Assembly: GCA_019636755.1 (NCBI GenBank) | Contig: JAHBWZ010000005.1 | Span: 272,187 to 336,186, forward strand | Reading direction: 5' to 3' | DNA: 64,000 bases | Source: Phycisphaeraceae bacterium | Lineage (GTDB): Bacteria > Planctomycetota > Phycisphaerae > Phycisphaerales > SM1A02 | Shown: positions 1 to 9,109 of the stretch, in pieces | Layout of the letters: every line of letters starts with the position of its first letter | Position numbering within the stretch: the first letter of the stretch is position 1 | Notes under the pieces: generated by a model | Seen by the model: the letters and a program-made list of their open reading frames with translations, nothing else | The model's database searches: none | What the model was told of the DNA's origin: nothing | Position numbers and translations under genes: made by a program

Positions 1-2
1 AC

Positions 3-107
3 GAGATCCGGCTGCGCCGGGAGCGCGGTCCGGCGACCGAAGCCGTCACCGCCGGCGGCGGTGACGAGGCGGACGAGGAGACGCCGGAGTACGACGACGA
101 ACTCTGA
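3..107 (+). CDS. rpsF: 30S ribosomal protein S6 (bS6), C-terminal fragment
   Basis: Only the last 34 codons are in the window, and the gene runs off the left edge. The visible tail is charged (EIRLRRERG near the start, then an acidic stretch ending EYDDEL) and ends with TGA at 105-107. The fragment alone is not diagnostic. I infer rpsF because ssb and rplI follow on the same strand, as in the common rpsF-ssb-(rpsR)-rplI cluster, and because S6 proteins often end in an acidic low-complexity tail. It could be another gene. Confidence 0.55.
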   Translation, partial: EIRLRRERGPATEAVTAGGGDEADEETPEYDDEL

Positions 108-222
108 TCCCGCGGCGCGGCGGCAGGTCCGGGATGGACCCGCCCCCCGGCGGTCGCGAAGGCCTCCGCGGGCGGCGCGGCGCGTTTCGGTCGCGGTCGC
201 GGGGACGCCGATCCGCTCCGGC

Positions 223-228
223 TATGCT
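223..228 (+). promoter_or_regulatory. Possible -10 element upstream of ssb
   Basis: TATGCT stands about 80 nt before the ssb start in the 200-nt rpsF-ssb gap. The same hexamer or a close variant precedes several other genes here (for example at 35278 and 23749). No convincing -35 hexamer is visible. Its presence would let ssb and rplI be transcribed apart from rpsF. Confidence 0.35.
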
Positions 229-309
229 GCCGTCGGGCGGCCCGGTGGACCGGGTCCCGGACGTGGCCCGGAACAGGGCCGGAACCTGTGGATGGTGGAT
301 GGAGGAACC

Positions 310-780
310 ATGGCGAACGTGAACAAGGTGATCCTGCTCGGCCGACTGACGCGGGACGTGGAAACCCGGTACACCCAGTCGAACATGGCGGTCGGGAACT
401 TCGGTCTCGCGATCAACCGCACGTACTTCGTCGGTGACGGACCGACGCGCGAGAAGCGGGAAGAGACGACGTTCGTCGACTGCGAGGCGTGGGGCCGGCA
501 GGCGGAGACGATGAAGCAGTACCTGCGGAAGGGCAGCAGCGTCTTCATCGAGGGCCGCCTGAAGCTCGACCAGTGGGAGGACAAGGAAGGCAACCGCAAG
601 AGCAAGCTGGTCGTCGTCGTGGAGAACTTCCAGTTCACCGATTCGCGGTCCGGCGGCGGCCACGGCGACGAGGGCCCGGCGGTGGAGGTTCCGCGGCGCG
701 GAGCGCCGGCCGGTGCGGGTCGGTCGGTCCGGAGCGACGAGACCCACGATCCCATTCCGGAGGATGACATTCCGTTCTGA
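310..780 (+). CDS. ssb: Single-stranded DNA-binding protein
   Basis: A 156-residue protein with an N-terminal OB fold (about residues 1-115) opening MANVNKVILLGRLTRDVE, the classical bacterial SSB start. A glycine-rich linker follows and then the conserved acidic tip DDIPF at the C terminus, which binds partner proteins. SSB coats single-stranded DNA in replication, recombination and repair. I chose ATG 310 because GGAGG lies at 301-305 and the OB fold starts there; the open frame extends upstream without homology. It sits between the presumed rpsF and rplI; a ribosomal S18 gene often found here is missing. Confidence 0.97.
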   Translation: MANVNKVILLGRLTRDVETRYTQSNMAVGNFGLAINRTYFVGDGPTREKREETTFVDCEAWGRQAETMKQYLRKGSSVFIEGRLKLDQWEDKEGNRKSKLVVVVENFQFTDSRSGGGHGDEGPAVEVPRRGAPAGAGRSVRSDETHDPIPEDDIPF

Positions 781-840
781 CCGGGCGCGTTCCGGACCGG
801 ACACGTCCCGGCCCGGGGACCTGCCGGTCCGGACACCGGC

Positions 841-865
841 GCGCCGCGCGATCGTCGCGCGGCGC
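841..865 (+). terminator. Strong hairpin between ssb and rplI
   Basis: GCGCCGCGCGA and its exact complement TCGCGCGGCGC enclose a 3-nt loop (TCG), giving an 11-bp GC-rich stem about 60 nt after the ssb stop. No T-run follows, so it may slow polymerase, stabilise the upstream 3' end or bind protein rather than act as a full intrinsic terminator. Confidence 0.4.
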
Positions 866-922
866 AGACACGCTGGGGCGACCGTCGTCGCTCCTCAACT
901 TCACACCAGAAGGACAGCGATC

Positions 923-1507
923 ATGGCAAGGAACCTGGAGCTTCTTCTCACGCGGACCATCGAACACCTGGGCATCGTCGGCGACATCGTCCGCGTCCGG
1001 CCCGGATACGCCCGCAACTACCTGCTTCCGCTCGGCATCGCCGAGCCGCCGACGAAGTCGAAGATCGAGGCGCTGAAGGAGGCCCGCGCGAAGGCGCAGG
1101 CGGAAGTTGCCGCGCTCCGCGCCGGCCGCGAGGCGCTGCTCTCGCGGATGGAGGACGTCCGCATCACGCTCACGCGGGCATGCAACGCGAACGGCCTGCT
1201 CTACGGGTCGGTGACGCAGCGCGACCTGGCCGACGGTCTCCAGGCCGCGGGCTACGACGTCGGAATCCGCTCCGTCCGACTGGCGGCGGCGATCCGCCGG
1301 GTCGGCGAGTACCACGTGCCGGTGCAGTTCGATCGCGATCTCCGTACCGAAATCACCGTGGTGATCGAGCCGGACCAGCCGCTGGAAGAGCGCGAGGAGA
1401 TGGAGATCGACGACGAAGGCGAACTGGTCCGGCCGGACCGGAAGAAGCGGAAGGCCGCACGGGAGGCCAGGGCTCCGGGCGGGACCGAGGCACCGGCGGA
1501 GGCATGA
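923..1507 (+). CDS. rplI: 50S ribosomal protein L9 (bL9)
   Basis: A 194-residue protein. The N-terminal domain carries the L9 signature (GIVGDIVRVRPGYARNYLLP, about residues 17-36), a long connecting helix follows (about 44-75), and the C-terminal domain holds the NGLLYGSVTQRDL segment. L9 binds domain V of 23S rRNA and helps hold the reading frame. A lysine- and arginine-rich tail of some 40 residues extends beyond the usual length of about 150. ATG 923 follows AAGGA at 910-914. It is the last gene of the left-edge ribosomal/ssb group. Confidence 0.97.
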   Translation: MARNLELLLTRTIEHLGIVGDIVRVRPGYARNYLLPLGIAEPPTKSKIEALKEARAKAQAEVAALRAGREALLSRMEDVRITLTRACNANGLLYGSVTQRDLADGLQAAGYDVGIRSVRLAAAIRRVGEYHVPVQFDRDLRTEITVVIEPDQPLEEREEMEIDDEGELVRPDRKKRKAAREARAPGGTEAPAEA

Positions 1508-1775
1508 CGCCCGCCACCACCGCCGGGTGACTTCCCGCGCCGCCGGATACCGCAACGCAGCGCGCGGCACGACCCGGGTGCGGTCTCTGCTTCCGCAGGC
1601 CGGTGGCTTCGTCCACGGCCGGCGCAGGGCGGATCGTGCCCGGGTCGTGCCATCGGTCCGGCCGCCGCGCCGGCGGCGGCCGTGATCGCGCCGGCGAACC
1701 GGTGCGTCACCCGCCGATGTGGTGCACAATGCCCTGTCCGTGCGCGGGGTGACGGCACCTCGCGCGTGCCTCGCC
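1508..1775. other. Non-coding gap before the kinase gene
   Basis: 268 nt with no convincing gene. Near its right end GTGCACAAT (1722-1730) contains a -10-like CACAAT at 1725-1730, nine nt before an in-frame GTG at 1740, so transcription of the kinase gene may begin close to that codon. Confidence 0.4.
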
Positions 1776-4115
1776 ATGTCCGACGACCGACCCACTGCAA
1801 GCCTCGGTGCCTTCCCGCTGGATCCCGCGAGCGCGGTGAGCGCCGGCGTGCCCGTCCCCTTCGTGCTCGCCGCGGCGCGGGACCCGGAGACCATCGGTCA
1901 CTACCGCATCCTCAGCAGGCTGGGCGAGGGTGGCTTCGGGATCGTCTACCTCGCGGAGGAGACCGAGCCCGTCCGCCGTCGCGTGGCGATGAAGGTGATC
2001 AAGCCGGGCATGGACTCCGAAGCGGTCATCGGCCGCTTCGAGGCGGAGCGCCAGGCCCTCGCCGTCATGAATCACCCCTGCATCGCGAAGGTGCTGGGCG
2101 GCGGCGCGACCGAGGAGGGCCGGCCCTACTTCGTGATGGAGTACGTCCGGGGCGTTCCGATCACCGAGCACTGTGACCGGCAGACGCTGGGCGTGGACGA
2201 GCGCATCCAGCTCTTCATGCGCGTCTGCGAGGCGGTGCAGCATGCACACCAGAAGGGCGTGATCCACCGCGACATCAAGCCGAGCAACATCCTCGTTGAG
2301 TACGAGGGCGGCCAGGTGACGCCGAAGGTGATCGACTTCGGCGTCGCGAAGGCGCTCAACCAGCGCCTGACCGAGCGCACGATCTTCACCGAACTCGGAC
2401 AGCTCATCGGTACACCCGAGTACATGAGCCCGGAGCAGGCGGAGATGTCGGAGCAGGACATCGATACCCGCACGGATGTCTACTCGCTGGGCGTCGTACT
2501 CTACGAACTGCTGACCGGCTTCCTGCCGTTCGACTCCAGGACGCTGCGCAGCGCCGGCTGGCGCGCGCTCCAGGAGATCATCCGCGAGCGGGAACCGCCG
2601 CGTCCGAGCACGCGTCTCAGCAGCGTCCGATCCGGCGGGGGACCCGCGCCCGGCGCCGACGCGTCGCCGGACGGGACCGAGGGCGGCACGACAGGCGCGT
2701 CCACGGGGGCGGACTTCCTGGCGGAGATCGCGCGGCGGCGGCGCTGCGAGCCGAAGTCGCTCGTCCGATCCCTGCGCGGTGATCTCGACTGGGTACTCAT
2801 GAAGTGCCTGGAGAAGGACCGGGACCGCCGGTACGACACCGCCAATGCACTGCGGTCCGAACTGGAGCGATACCTTCGCAATGAGCCGGTCTCCGCCGGT
2901 CCGCCGAGTGCGCTCTATCGCGCCCGGAAGTTCGTCCGGCGGAACCGGGCGGTCGTCGCGGCGATGCTGGTCGTGACCGTCGCGCTGGTGGGCGCCACCG
3001 TGGTGTCCGGCGCGTTCGCCGTGGCCGAGAATCGCCAGCGCGAGGCGGCCGAGCAGGCACGGATCCGGGAGGTGGAGCAGCGCGAGGTGCTCTCCGGCTT
3101 CAAGGGGTTCCTCTTCGATGACATCTTCGTCGCGCCCAATCCGCTGCGCGACGGCGCCGACGTCCGGGTCGTGGACCTGCTCACCCGGGGCGTCGAGTCG
3201 GCCGGTGAACGACTGACCGGGCATCCCGCGCTGCTCGCGGAGGTCCTGGGAGGCATCGGCACCGCGCTGGTGAACCTGGGCCTGGTGAGCGACTCGATCC
3301 CGGTCCTCGAGCGCGCGCGGGAACTCTTCGAGTCGACCGGCCGCCGGCAGGACCGGGCGGCGGTCACCGCGGACATGGCGTATGCGGCCGCGCTGGTCCG
3401 CGCCGGCGACGCGCGCGAGGCCGGTCGCGTCCTGGACGCGCGGCTCCGGGAGATCGCGGCCATGGAGCCGGGCGACGAACGCCTCCGCCTCGAGGCGCTG
3501 CTGCACCGGGCCAATGCGCACAAGGACCTCGGTGAGCTGGACGATGCGGACCGGATCTACCAGAGCATCGGGAATTCGCGGCTGGCCATCAGCGATCCGA
3601 AGTGGGGCGTCATCCTGGATGCGCGGTACAACCGGGCGCTCATCCTGATCGAACGCGTGCGCCTGCGGAAGGATCGCATGGAGCCGCAGGAGGCGAAGCG
3701 GGCGCTTGAGGAGGCCCTCACGCTGCTCCGCGACGAGCACGCGAAGGTCCGGCTCCTGTTCGGCGCCGATCACGGCCGGACGCTCATGGTCGCGTCGGAG
3801 GAGGCCAGCGTGCTCAACCGGCTCGAGCGGTACGCAGAGGCGGAGCCGCTCTATCGCGACGTCGCGCAGTCGATGCGACGGACGTTCGGGCAGCACCACT
3901 GGCGCTACGGCGAGACGGTCGCGAATTTCGGCAGGCTCCTGGACAAGTGGTCACGCCTGGAGGATGACCGGAATCAGCACCGCCTGGCGGAGGCGATCCT
4001 GCATTACGACGAGGCGCTGCCGATCTACGCCGAGCGCGGCTCCGGACAGCAGGCCGCGTTCGCGACGATCCGCGCCTGGCGTGACGCCGCAGCGCTGCGA
4101 CTGCGGGCGCCGTGA
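1776..4115 (+). CDS. Membrane Ser/Thr protein kinase with C-terminal helical (TPR-like) repeats
   Basis: A 779-residue Hanks-type kinase. The glycine loop GEGGFG lies near residue 50, the ATP-binding Lys in VAMKVIK near 73, the catalytic loop HRDIKPSN near 164-171, DFG near 187-189 and SPEQ near 218. A glycine/alanine insert follows (about 285-315). After the kinase domain comes one membrane helix ([18 protein letters not shown]), then a long alanine-rich helical region typical of TPR sensors, predicted outside the cytoplasm. Such kinases are abundant in planctomycetes and phosphorylate unknown targets. The start is uncertain: ATG 1776 was chosen, but GTG 1740 and GTG 1719 are in frame. The next gene is convergent. 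Confidence 0.93.
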   Translation: MSDDRPTASLGAFPLDPASAVSAGVPVPFVLAAARDPETIGHYRILSRLGEGGFGIVYLAEETEPVRRRVAMKVIKPGMDSEAVIGRFEAERQALAVMNHPCIAKVLGGGATEEGRPYFVMEYVRGVPITEHCDRQTLGVDERIQLFMRVCEAVQHAHQKGVIHRDIKPSNILVEYEGGQVTPKVIDFGVAKALNQRLTERTIFTELGQLIGTPEYMSPEQAEMSEQDIDTRTDVYSLGVVLYELLTGFLPFDSRTLRSAGWRALQEIIREREPPRPSTRLSSVRSGGGPAPGADASPDGTEGGTTGASTGADFLAEIARRRRCEPKSLVRSLRGDLDWVLMKCLEKDRDRRYDTANALRSELERYLRNEPVSAGPPSALYRARKFVRRNRAVVAAMLVVTVALVGATVVSGAFAVAENRQREAAEQARIREVEQREVLSGFKGFLFDDIFVAPNPLRDGADVRVVDLLTRGVESAGERLTGHPALLAEVLGGIGTALVNLGLVSDSIPVLERARELFESTGRRQDRAAVTADMAYAAALVRAGDAREAGRVLDARLREIAAMEPGDERLRLEALLHRANAHKDLGELDDADRIYQSIGNSRLAISDPKWGVILDARYNRALILIERVRLRKDRMEPQEAKRALEEALTLLRDEHAKVRLLFGADHGRTLMVASEEASVLNRLERYAEAEPLYRDVAQSMRRTFGQHHWRYGETVANFGRLLDKWSRLEDDRNQHRLAEAILHYDEALPIYAERGSGQQAAFATIRAWRDAAALRLRAP

Positions 4116-4265
4116 TCCGGGCACATCGCCGGCGCGCGACGGTGTCATCATCCGGGGGGCGCGATGGCGGCGCGATCCGCCGTGCATGGCGGTGTCGCGG
4201 CGGCAGCCCCGCGGGTCGGTCGCTTCCGGTCGGGCGACGCCGGTCGGGTGCCGGGCGATCGAGGC

Positions 4266-6401
4266 TCAGGGCGCGATCGGCCCCCACGCGCTGAGCAGGT
4301 GCAGCAGGTCAGGCGTCCCGACCTGGCCGTCGCCGTTGAGGTCGGCGGGGCAGGGCGCGGCGATCGGACACGGTCCCCACAGGCTGAGAAGGACCAGGAG
4401 GTCGAACGCGCCGACCATGCCGTCGCCGTCGAAGTCGGGTGAGGGCGTGCCGGGATCGGCGGGTGCCGTGAACTGCGAGACACCGTAGTCCGTGCCGACC
4501 CACAGGTCGCCGCCGGCGGCGACGAGGAGCGCCAGCGGGCGGTCGTTGATGAGCCCGTTGTGCGTGTTGAACACCGTGAAGGCGGTGCCGTCATACCGCG
4601 CGGCGCCGCCGTCGCGGACGCCGAACCAGGTCTCGCCGCGGCGCGCGTCATGGGCGATCGACAGGACATCGTTCCCGGGCAGTCCGGCGCCGGTCGTGTA
4701 CGCGGTCCAGGTGTTTCCGTCGTATCGGGCGGCGCCGGCGTTCGTCCCCACCCACACGGCGCCATCGGGCTCGAACGCGACGGCCTGGACGAGGTTGCCG
4801 GGGAGGCCGTGCGCGATCGTGAACTGGGTCCATGTGCCGCCGCTCAGGCGCCAGGCGCCGCTGGACATGCCGCGCCAGACGTCGCCGTTGGGCGCGATGC
4901 CCAGCGCCCAGGTGTTGCTGAAGACGGGTGATCCCGCCCAGACGGTGCCGTCTTCGGCGACGGCCAGCCGGCTGATGTGGAGGCAGCAGAGGTCGGAGTC
5001 GGACGGCGTGAGCACCTGAACGCCCGAACCGTCGTACACCGCGAGTCCGCCGCCCCAGGTGCCGATGTACGCGGTGCCCTGCGCGTCGAACTCGATCGCG
5101 CGCACGTCGTTGATCGGAAGGCCGTCCGCGGTGGTGAACGACGCCCATCGACCGTCGCCCAGGTACCGCTGCGCGCCGGCGCGGGTCGCGATCCAGATCT
5201 CTCCCGAGGGCGACTGGGCGACATCCGCGACGTGGTTGTCCAGCAGGCCGTCGGTGGCATGCAGCGTCAGCGAGGTCCCGTCGTATCGCGCCATGCCGTC
5301 CCACGTGCCGAACCAGAGGTCGTCGTCGACGCCCTGGATCGCCAGGACCGCTGGCAGCGACGGGAGCACATGGTGCACGGTCGTGCCGTCGAAGCGGGCG
5401 ACGCCGGTGTGCGTGCCGATCCATGCATTCCCCTGCGCATCGAAGCCGGCGCTCGTGACGGAGTTCCCCGGCAGCGCCGAGTTCATGTCGGTGAACGCCG
5501 ACCATGCGTCGTCACCGATGTCGTGCTCGCCGCTGAAGCGCGTCGCGCCTTCCAGGATGCACCAGCCGTCGTCGTCGTTGAGGAACCAGGTCTCGCCGGT
5601 GACCGGGTGGACGGCGAGGACATCCGCGAAGACGGAGACCAGTCCCAGGTCCTCGGGCGGAAGCGAGAGGATCTCCGAGCATCCGCCGGGCGTGCCGGTG
5701 TTCCACGGGGCGTGGTTGCTCCACGAACCGTCGCGCAGGAGATCGACGCCGTCGCCCCACACGCCGATCCAGAGTCCGTTCGAGGGCCCGACCGCCAGCG
5801 ACGTCACGAACCGGTCGGAGAGCGGGCTGCTGCCGGGCAGGAAGTTCGTCCAGGCGCCGCGCTCGTATCGGAACAGCCCGTCGTCGTACGAGCCCGCCCA
5901 GATCACGTTCGCATGATCGACGACCACCGCGGTCATGGGCATGCCCGCGACGGGGCCGGTGCCCGGAGCGTGGATGACCTCCCACGCGGTCCCGTCGGGG
6001 GCGCCGCCGGGAAGACGGGCAAGGCCGCGCTCGGTCGCGGCCCACACGTCACCGGCAGCGTCATCGAATGCCACGTCCATGACGAAGTTCGCCGGCAGTC
6101 CGGAGTTGTTCCGGGTGTGACTGCGGTACGTTCCCGTGCGCGTGTCCCACGCGATCACGCCGCCTCCGTGCGTTGCGATCAGCAGCGTGCCGCCGGCCGG
6201 CGCCATCGCGTTGACGATCCGGTCGAAGGGATGGTCGACCCAGGTCCGGTCCTCCGGCAGCGCGGACGCCGCGAGGGCCGGGGCCGCGGTGCCGATCAGG
6301 ATCGGCAGGGCGCGCAGCGCACGCCGCACCGCATGCACCGCGGACGGGCGGCAGGATCGGTCGGTGTGCGACGACGGCGCGGATCCCGGGTGCGTGTGCA
6401 T
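4266..6401 (-). CDS. Secreted two-component-regulator-type propeller protein with C-terminal dockerin-like repeats
   Basis: A 711-residue protein. It begins with a signal peptide (an Arg-rich stretch, then LRALPILIGTAAPALAASA). Most of the chain is a run of blades of about 40-50 residues with GLPxNxVxxxxxDxxGxxWxGTxxGxxRYDG, the Reg_prop pattern that forms a beta-propeller. The last 60 residues hold two dockerin-like repeats (DFDGDGMVGAFDLLVLLSLWGPC and DLNGDGQVG followed by LLHLLSAWGP). It is free of kinase or DNA-binding domains, so it is an extracellular protein rather than a regulator. ATG 6401 has AGGAG about 8 nt upstream; an in-frame ATG at 6446 lacks one. Confidence 0.88.
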   Translation of the reverse strand: MHTHPGSAPSSHTDRSCRPSAVHAVRRALRALPILIGTAAPALAASALPEDRTWVDHPFDRIVNAMAPAGGTLLIATHGGGVIAWDTRTGTYRSHTRNNSGLPANFVMDVAFDDAAGDVWAATERGLARLPGGAPDGTAWEVIHAPGTGPVAGMPMTAVVVDHANVIWAGSYDDGLFRYERGAWTNFLPGSSPLSDRFVTSLAVGPSNGLWIGVWGDGVDLLRDGSWSNHAPWNTGTPGGCSEILSLPPEDLGLVSVFADVLAVHPVTGETWFLNDDDGWCILEGATRFSGEHDIGDDAWSAFTDMNSALPGNSVTSAGFDAQGNAWIGTHTGVARFDGTTVHHVLPSLPAVLAIQGVDDDLWFGTWDGMARYDGTSLTLHATDGLLDNHVADVAQSPSGEIWIATRAGAQRYLGDGRWASFTTADGLPINDVRAIEFDAQGTAYIGTWGGGLAVYDGSGVQVLTPSDSDLCCLHISRLAVAEDGTVWAGSPVFSNTWALGIAPNGDVWRGMSSGAWRLSGGTWTQFTIAHGLPGNLVQAVAFEPDGAVWVGTNAGAARYDGNTWTAYTTGAGLPGNDVLSIAHDARRGETWFGVRDGGAARYDGTAFTVFNTHNGLINDRPLALLVAAGGDLWVGTDYGVSQFTAPADPGTPSPDFDGDGMVGAFDLLVLLSLWGPCPIAAPCPADLNGDGQVGTPDLLHLLSAWGPIAP

Positions 6402-6437
6402 GGACGATCTCCTGTCGCGCGGACGCGACCGGGATGC

Positions 6438-6443
6438 ATGATA
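6438..6443 (-). promoter_or_regulatory. Possible -10 element for the propeller gene, inside an inverted repeat
   Basis: On the minus strand TATCAT lies about 37 nt before ATG 6401. It is embedded in GGATGTATCATGCATCC (6432-6448), whose ends are complementary (GGATG/CATCC), so the same site could be an operator. No clear -35 is visible. Confidence 0.35.
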
Positions 6444-6558
6444 CATCCGGATCCGGCCGATTCGACGCGTCGTTCCGTGTGCCGAGGCTCGCGGATCGCG
6501 CGGATGCGGGGCCCGGGTGTCGCCGCGGGCGGCGTGACTGCGGAGCGCACCGTGCGCG

Positions 6559-8991
6559 CTACTCAGCGGCGCCGACCTCCAGCACCACCTCGACCACCGC
6601 GGAGAGCGACGGATCCGCGCGCTCGGCGATGGTCCGCAGCAGGACCGCCGGGGAGGGCCGGATCGGGATCGTCCGCTCCTCGCGCCCGTTCATGGAGACC
6701 CGCAGCGGCGCGGCGAGGTCGATCAGCCGTTCGTCCAGCCGCAGCGCGATCGCCGGCACGCCGCGTGCCTGGATGCGCACACGGTTCCCGGGCAGGATCT
6801 CCGCGTCCACGGCGCCGCCGCGGGCCGGCGCCACCGCATGGATCCAGTACTGGGTGCGCAGGACCGCGTCGGTCATGCGCCAGGAGATCCGGGCCGGCAT
6901 CGGCGGGCGGCGCTGCGGGAGCAGGGTCGCCAGCAGGTCACGGTCGGGCAGACCGCTGTGCCCGCTGGACTCGAGCAGCGAGAACGTGACCGGATAGGCG
7001 CCGGGCCACGCGTCGGCGAGGGCGCGGAGGTCCGCCGCGAACCGCTCGCATCGTTCACGGCGACCGTACGCGGTGTCGCGCCCGCCGACCATGAACGAGA
7101 ACGACAGCGAATGGAGGTTCTCCCCGCGGGTCTCGCCGTCCGTCGGCGCGGCCGCCGAGGCGTGCACCGCCGCGAAGCGGTCGGGCTGCTTCGGCCCGAT
7201 CACGAAGGCGCCGTACCCGCCGTGCGAGTACCCGATGACGAACACGCGGTCCGGATCGACGCCCTCGCACACGATGAGCTGGCGGATGAGGCGCTCCACG
7301 AGCGGCACGATCGCGTGGTCGTAGAAGCCGTTCCACTCGTTGTTCGGCGCCCGCAGTGCTGCGTAGATGTATCCCGGTGCCTCGGCCTGTGCCCGGTAGT
7401 AGACCTGCATGTGCCGCCACTGGCTGTCATTGACTTCCGGCGGGGCGCCGCCGCCGCCATGCAGGGCGATGACCAGCCCCCAGCCCTCAGCGGGCCGGTG
7501 CCCGACGCGCTCGACGGTGTACGGGCTTTCGCGATCGGCGGTCCGGACGAGGCGCGCCTGGTGATCCCGTTCGAGATCACCGTGCGCCCGTGCGGCGAGG
7601 AAGGCGCGCCAGACCAGGGCGCGGGCCGACGCGCTGTCCGCCGCCACGCGGGTTTCCAGCGTGCCGAGTGCTGCATCGTCCTGCGCCCATGCCATGCCCT
7701 CGAAGTATCCGCGCGCCAGGGCAACGATCGGATCGTCGTCGGTCGGGGCGGTCGGTTCGAGCGAAAGGTCGATCTGCAGGTCCGTGCCGGACCATCCGTC
7801 CGACCCGACCAGGTGGGTCGCGGTCGCGACGCCGTCGTCCGCGACGATGGACCACGCGCTCGGCGCCGGCACCACGAAGGAGAGCATGTCGTTGAGGTCG
7901 TGCGCCTCATCCCGTGCGACGCCGCGCCGAGGCCCGGCGGGCGCGGGCTCCTGCCATCCCACGGGCTCGATCCGGACCATCGCCGCGACGCGACGACCGC
8001 CGCGCCACGCGCGCACGCGCAGTTCGCCGTGACCCTCCGGCACGGTGCGCGGTCCTGCGTAGCGCTGACTGACATCGACGCCGGGGACGAAGGAGGCCTC
8101 TGGATTCCAGGGCAGGTGGAACGAGCGACCGGTGCGGCGCCACGTCGCGGCCATGATCGCGTGGCGCGGATCGCCGGGAACGGCGCGGGTGGCATCGGCG
8201 ATGAACCAGCCGCGATCGAGCCCCGCGGGATCCGGTTCCGCGGCGCCGACGAATCGCCACCCGTCATCCCAGATCTCGACCCACGTGTGATTCCCGCGCT
8301 TGTGGGGCCACGCGCCGATACCCACGATCCGTGCCGGCACGCCGACGGCGCGACAGGCGTTGACGAGCAGGATCGAGAGTCCCGTGCACGACGCCAGGCC
8401 GGACTCGATCGACTCGGACGGCGCCTGGTTCGGGCGCGCCCGCGCGGTGGAGTACCGGACGCCGAGCCGCGGGAAGAGTTCGCGGTTGAGGACCAGCGCC
8501 GCGTCACCCGGTGTCCGGCACCCGGCCACGAGCGGGGCGCAGCGCGCGTGCAGGACCGACCGCCAGGGTTCGCGCGCCTCATCCACGGAGGCATACGGGA
8601 GGACGGCGTCCCGGAAGATCTCCGCCGGGACCTGGTCGCGCCACGGCGCTGCGTCGAACACGGCGTGGGCCAGCCGGATGTTCTCCTCCAGGAGCGCCGG
8701 ATCCAGCCCCTCCCGATCGTGTTCCGGCATGTGCGCCAGCAGGAACTCCATGGACTCGGCGAGGGCCGGGTCCTCCCGCCGGAACGTCTCGCGCAGCGCC
8801 GACCATCGCGCCGGAACGCCGGCGTCCGACGTCGTCGCGCGGTCGGACGCGTGGGGATGCGCCCGCGCCGAGGACGCGCCGTGTGCCGGGAGGATCGGCG
8901 CCGCGGAGGCGGTGCCCAGCAGGACGGCGACCGTGAACGTCCGTCGGATCCTCGCGCGGGCGCGATCCGGGCGCGATGGCGTGTGCATCAT
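6559..8991 (-). CDS. Secreted transglutaminase-like protein fused to an esterase-type alpha/beta hydrolase
   Basis: About 810 residues with an N-terminal signal (RTFTVAVLLGTASAAP). The first half is a transglutaminase-core domain with the catalytic triad visible as Cys202 (SCTGLS), His235 (GNHTWVE) and Asp266 (IADAT). The second half is a polyhydroxybutyrate-depolymerase/esterase-type hydrolase: oxyanion region ALHGGGGAP, nucleophile elbow GYSHGGYGAF, Asp in GGRDTAYG and His in SSGHSGLP. The two enzymes are probably used outside the cytoplasm on peptides and ester-linked compounds; substrates cannot be told. The start is uncertain: tandem ATGs at 8991 and 8988 precede the signal peptide, and no strong ribosome site is visible. 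Confidence 0.85.
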   Translation of the reverse strand: MMHTPSRPDRARARIRRTFTVAVLLGTASAAPILPAHGASSARAHPHASDRATTSDAGVPARWSALRETFRREDPALAESMEFLLAHMPEHDREGLDPALLEENIRLAHAVFDAAPWRDQVPAEIFRDAVLPYASVDEAREPWRSVLHARCAPLVAGCRTPGDAALVLNRELFPRLGVRYSTARARPNQAPSESIESGLASCTGLSILLVNACRAVGVPARIVGIGAWPHKRGNHTWVEIWDDGWRFVGAAEPDPAGLDRGWFIADATRAVPGDPRHAIMAATWRRTGRSFHLPWNPEASFVPGVDVSQRYAGPRTVPEGHGELRVRAWRGGRRVAAMVRIEPVGWQEPAPAGPRRGVARDEAHDLNDMLSFVVPAPSAWSIVADDGVATATHLVGSDGWSGTDLQIDLSLEPTAPTDDDPIVALARGYFEGMAWAQDDAALGTLETRVAADSASARALVWRAFLAARAHGDLERDHQARLVRTADRESPYTVERVGHRPAEGWGLVIALHGGGGAPPEVNDSQWRHMQVYYRAQAEAPGYIYAALRAPNNEWNGFYDHAIVPLVERLIRQLIVCEGVDPDRVFVIGYSHGGYGAFVIGPKQPDRFAAVHASAAAPTDGETRGENLHSLSFSFMVGGRDTAYGRRERCERFAADLRALADAWPGAYPVTFSLLESSGHSGLPDRDLLATLLPQRRPPMPARISWRMTDAVLRTQYWIHAVAPARGGAVDAEILPGNRVRIQARGVPAIALRLDERLIDLAAPLRVSMNGREERTIPIRPSPAVLLRTIAERADPSLSAVVEVVLEVGAAE

Positions 8992-9109
8992 GGTGAGCCG
9001 ATGGTACCGCTCCCGGCGCGGCGAGGTCCCGCGTCCGGCCATGGATCGGGCGGTGTCCGCCCGCAGACCGGGCGGTCTGCCCTGGAACGTGCCGATCCGC
9101 CGGCGCGGC

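Noticed and set aside
1707..3899. A 730-codon open frame antisense to the kinase gene
   Set aside because: It mirrors the kinase codons (high GC at third positions makes long antisense frames), has no recognisable domain, and its composition is the Arg/Asp/His-rich type of shadows.
5935..6441. Plus-strand frames opposite the start of the propeller gene
   Set aside because: No homology; the signal peptide and Reg_prop blades on the minus strand explain the region.
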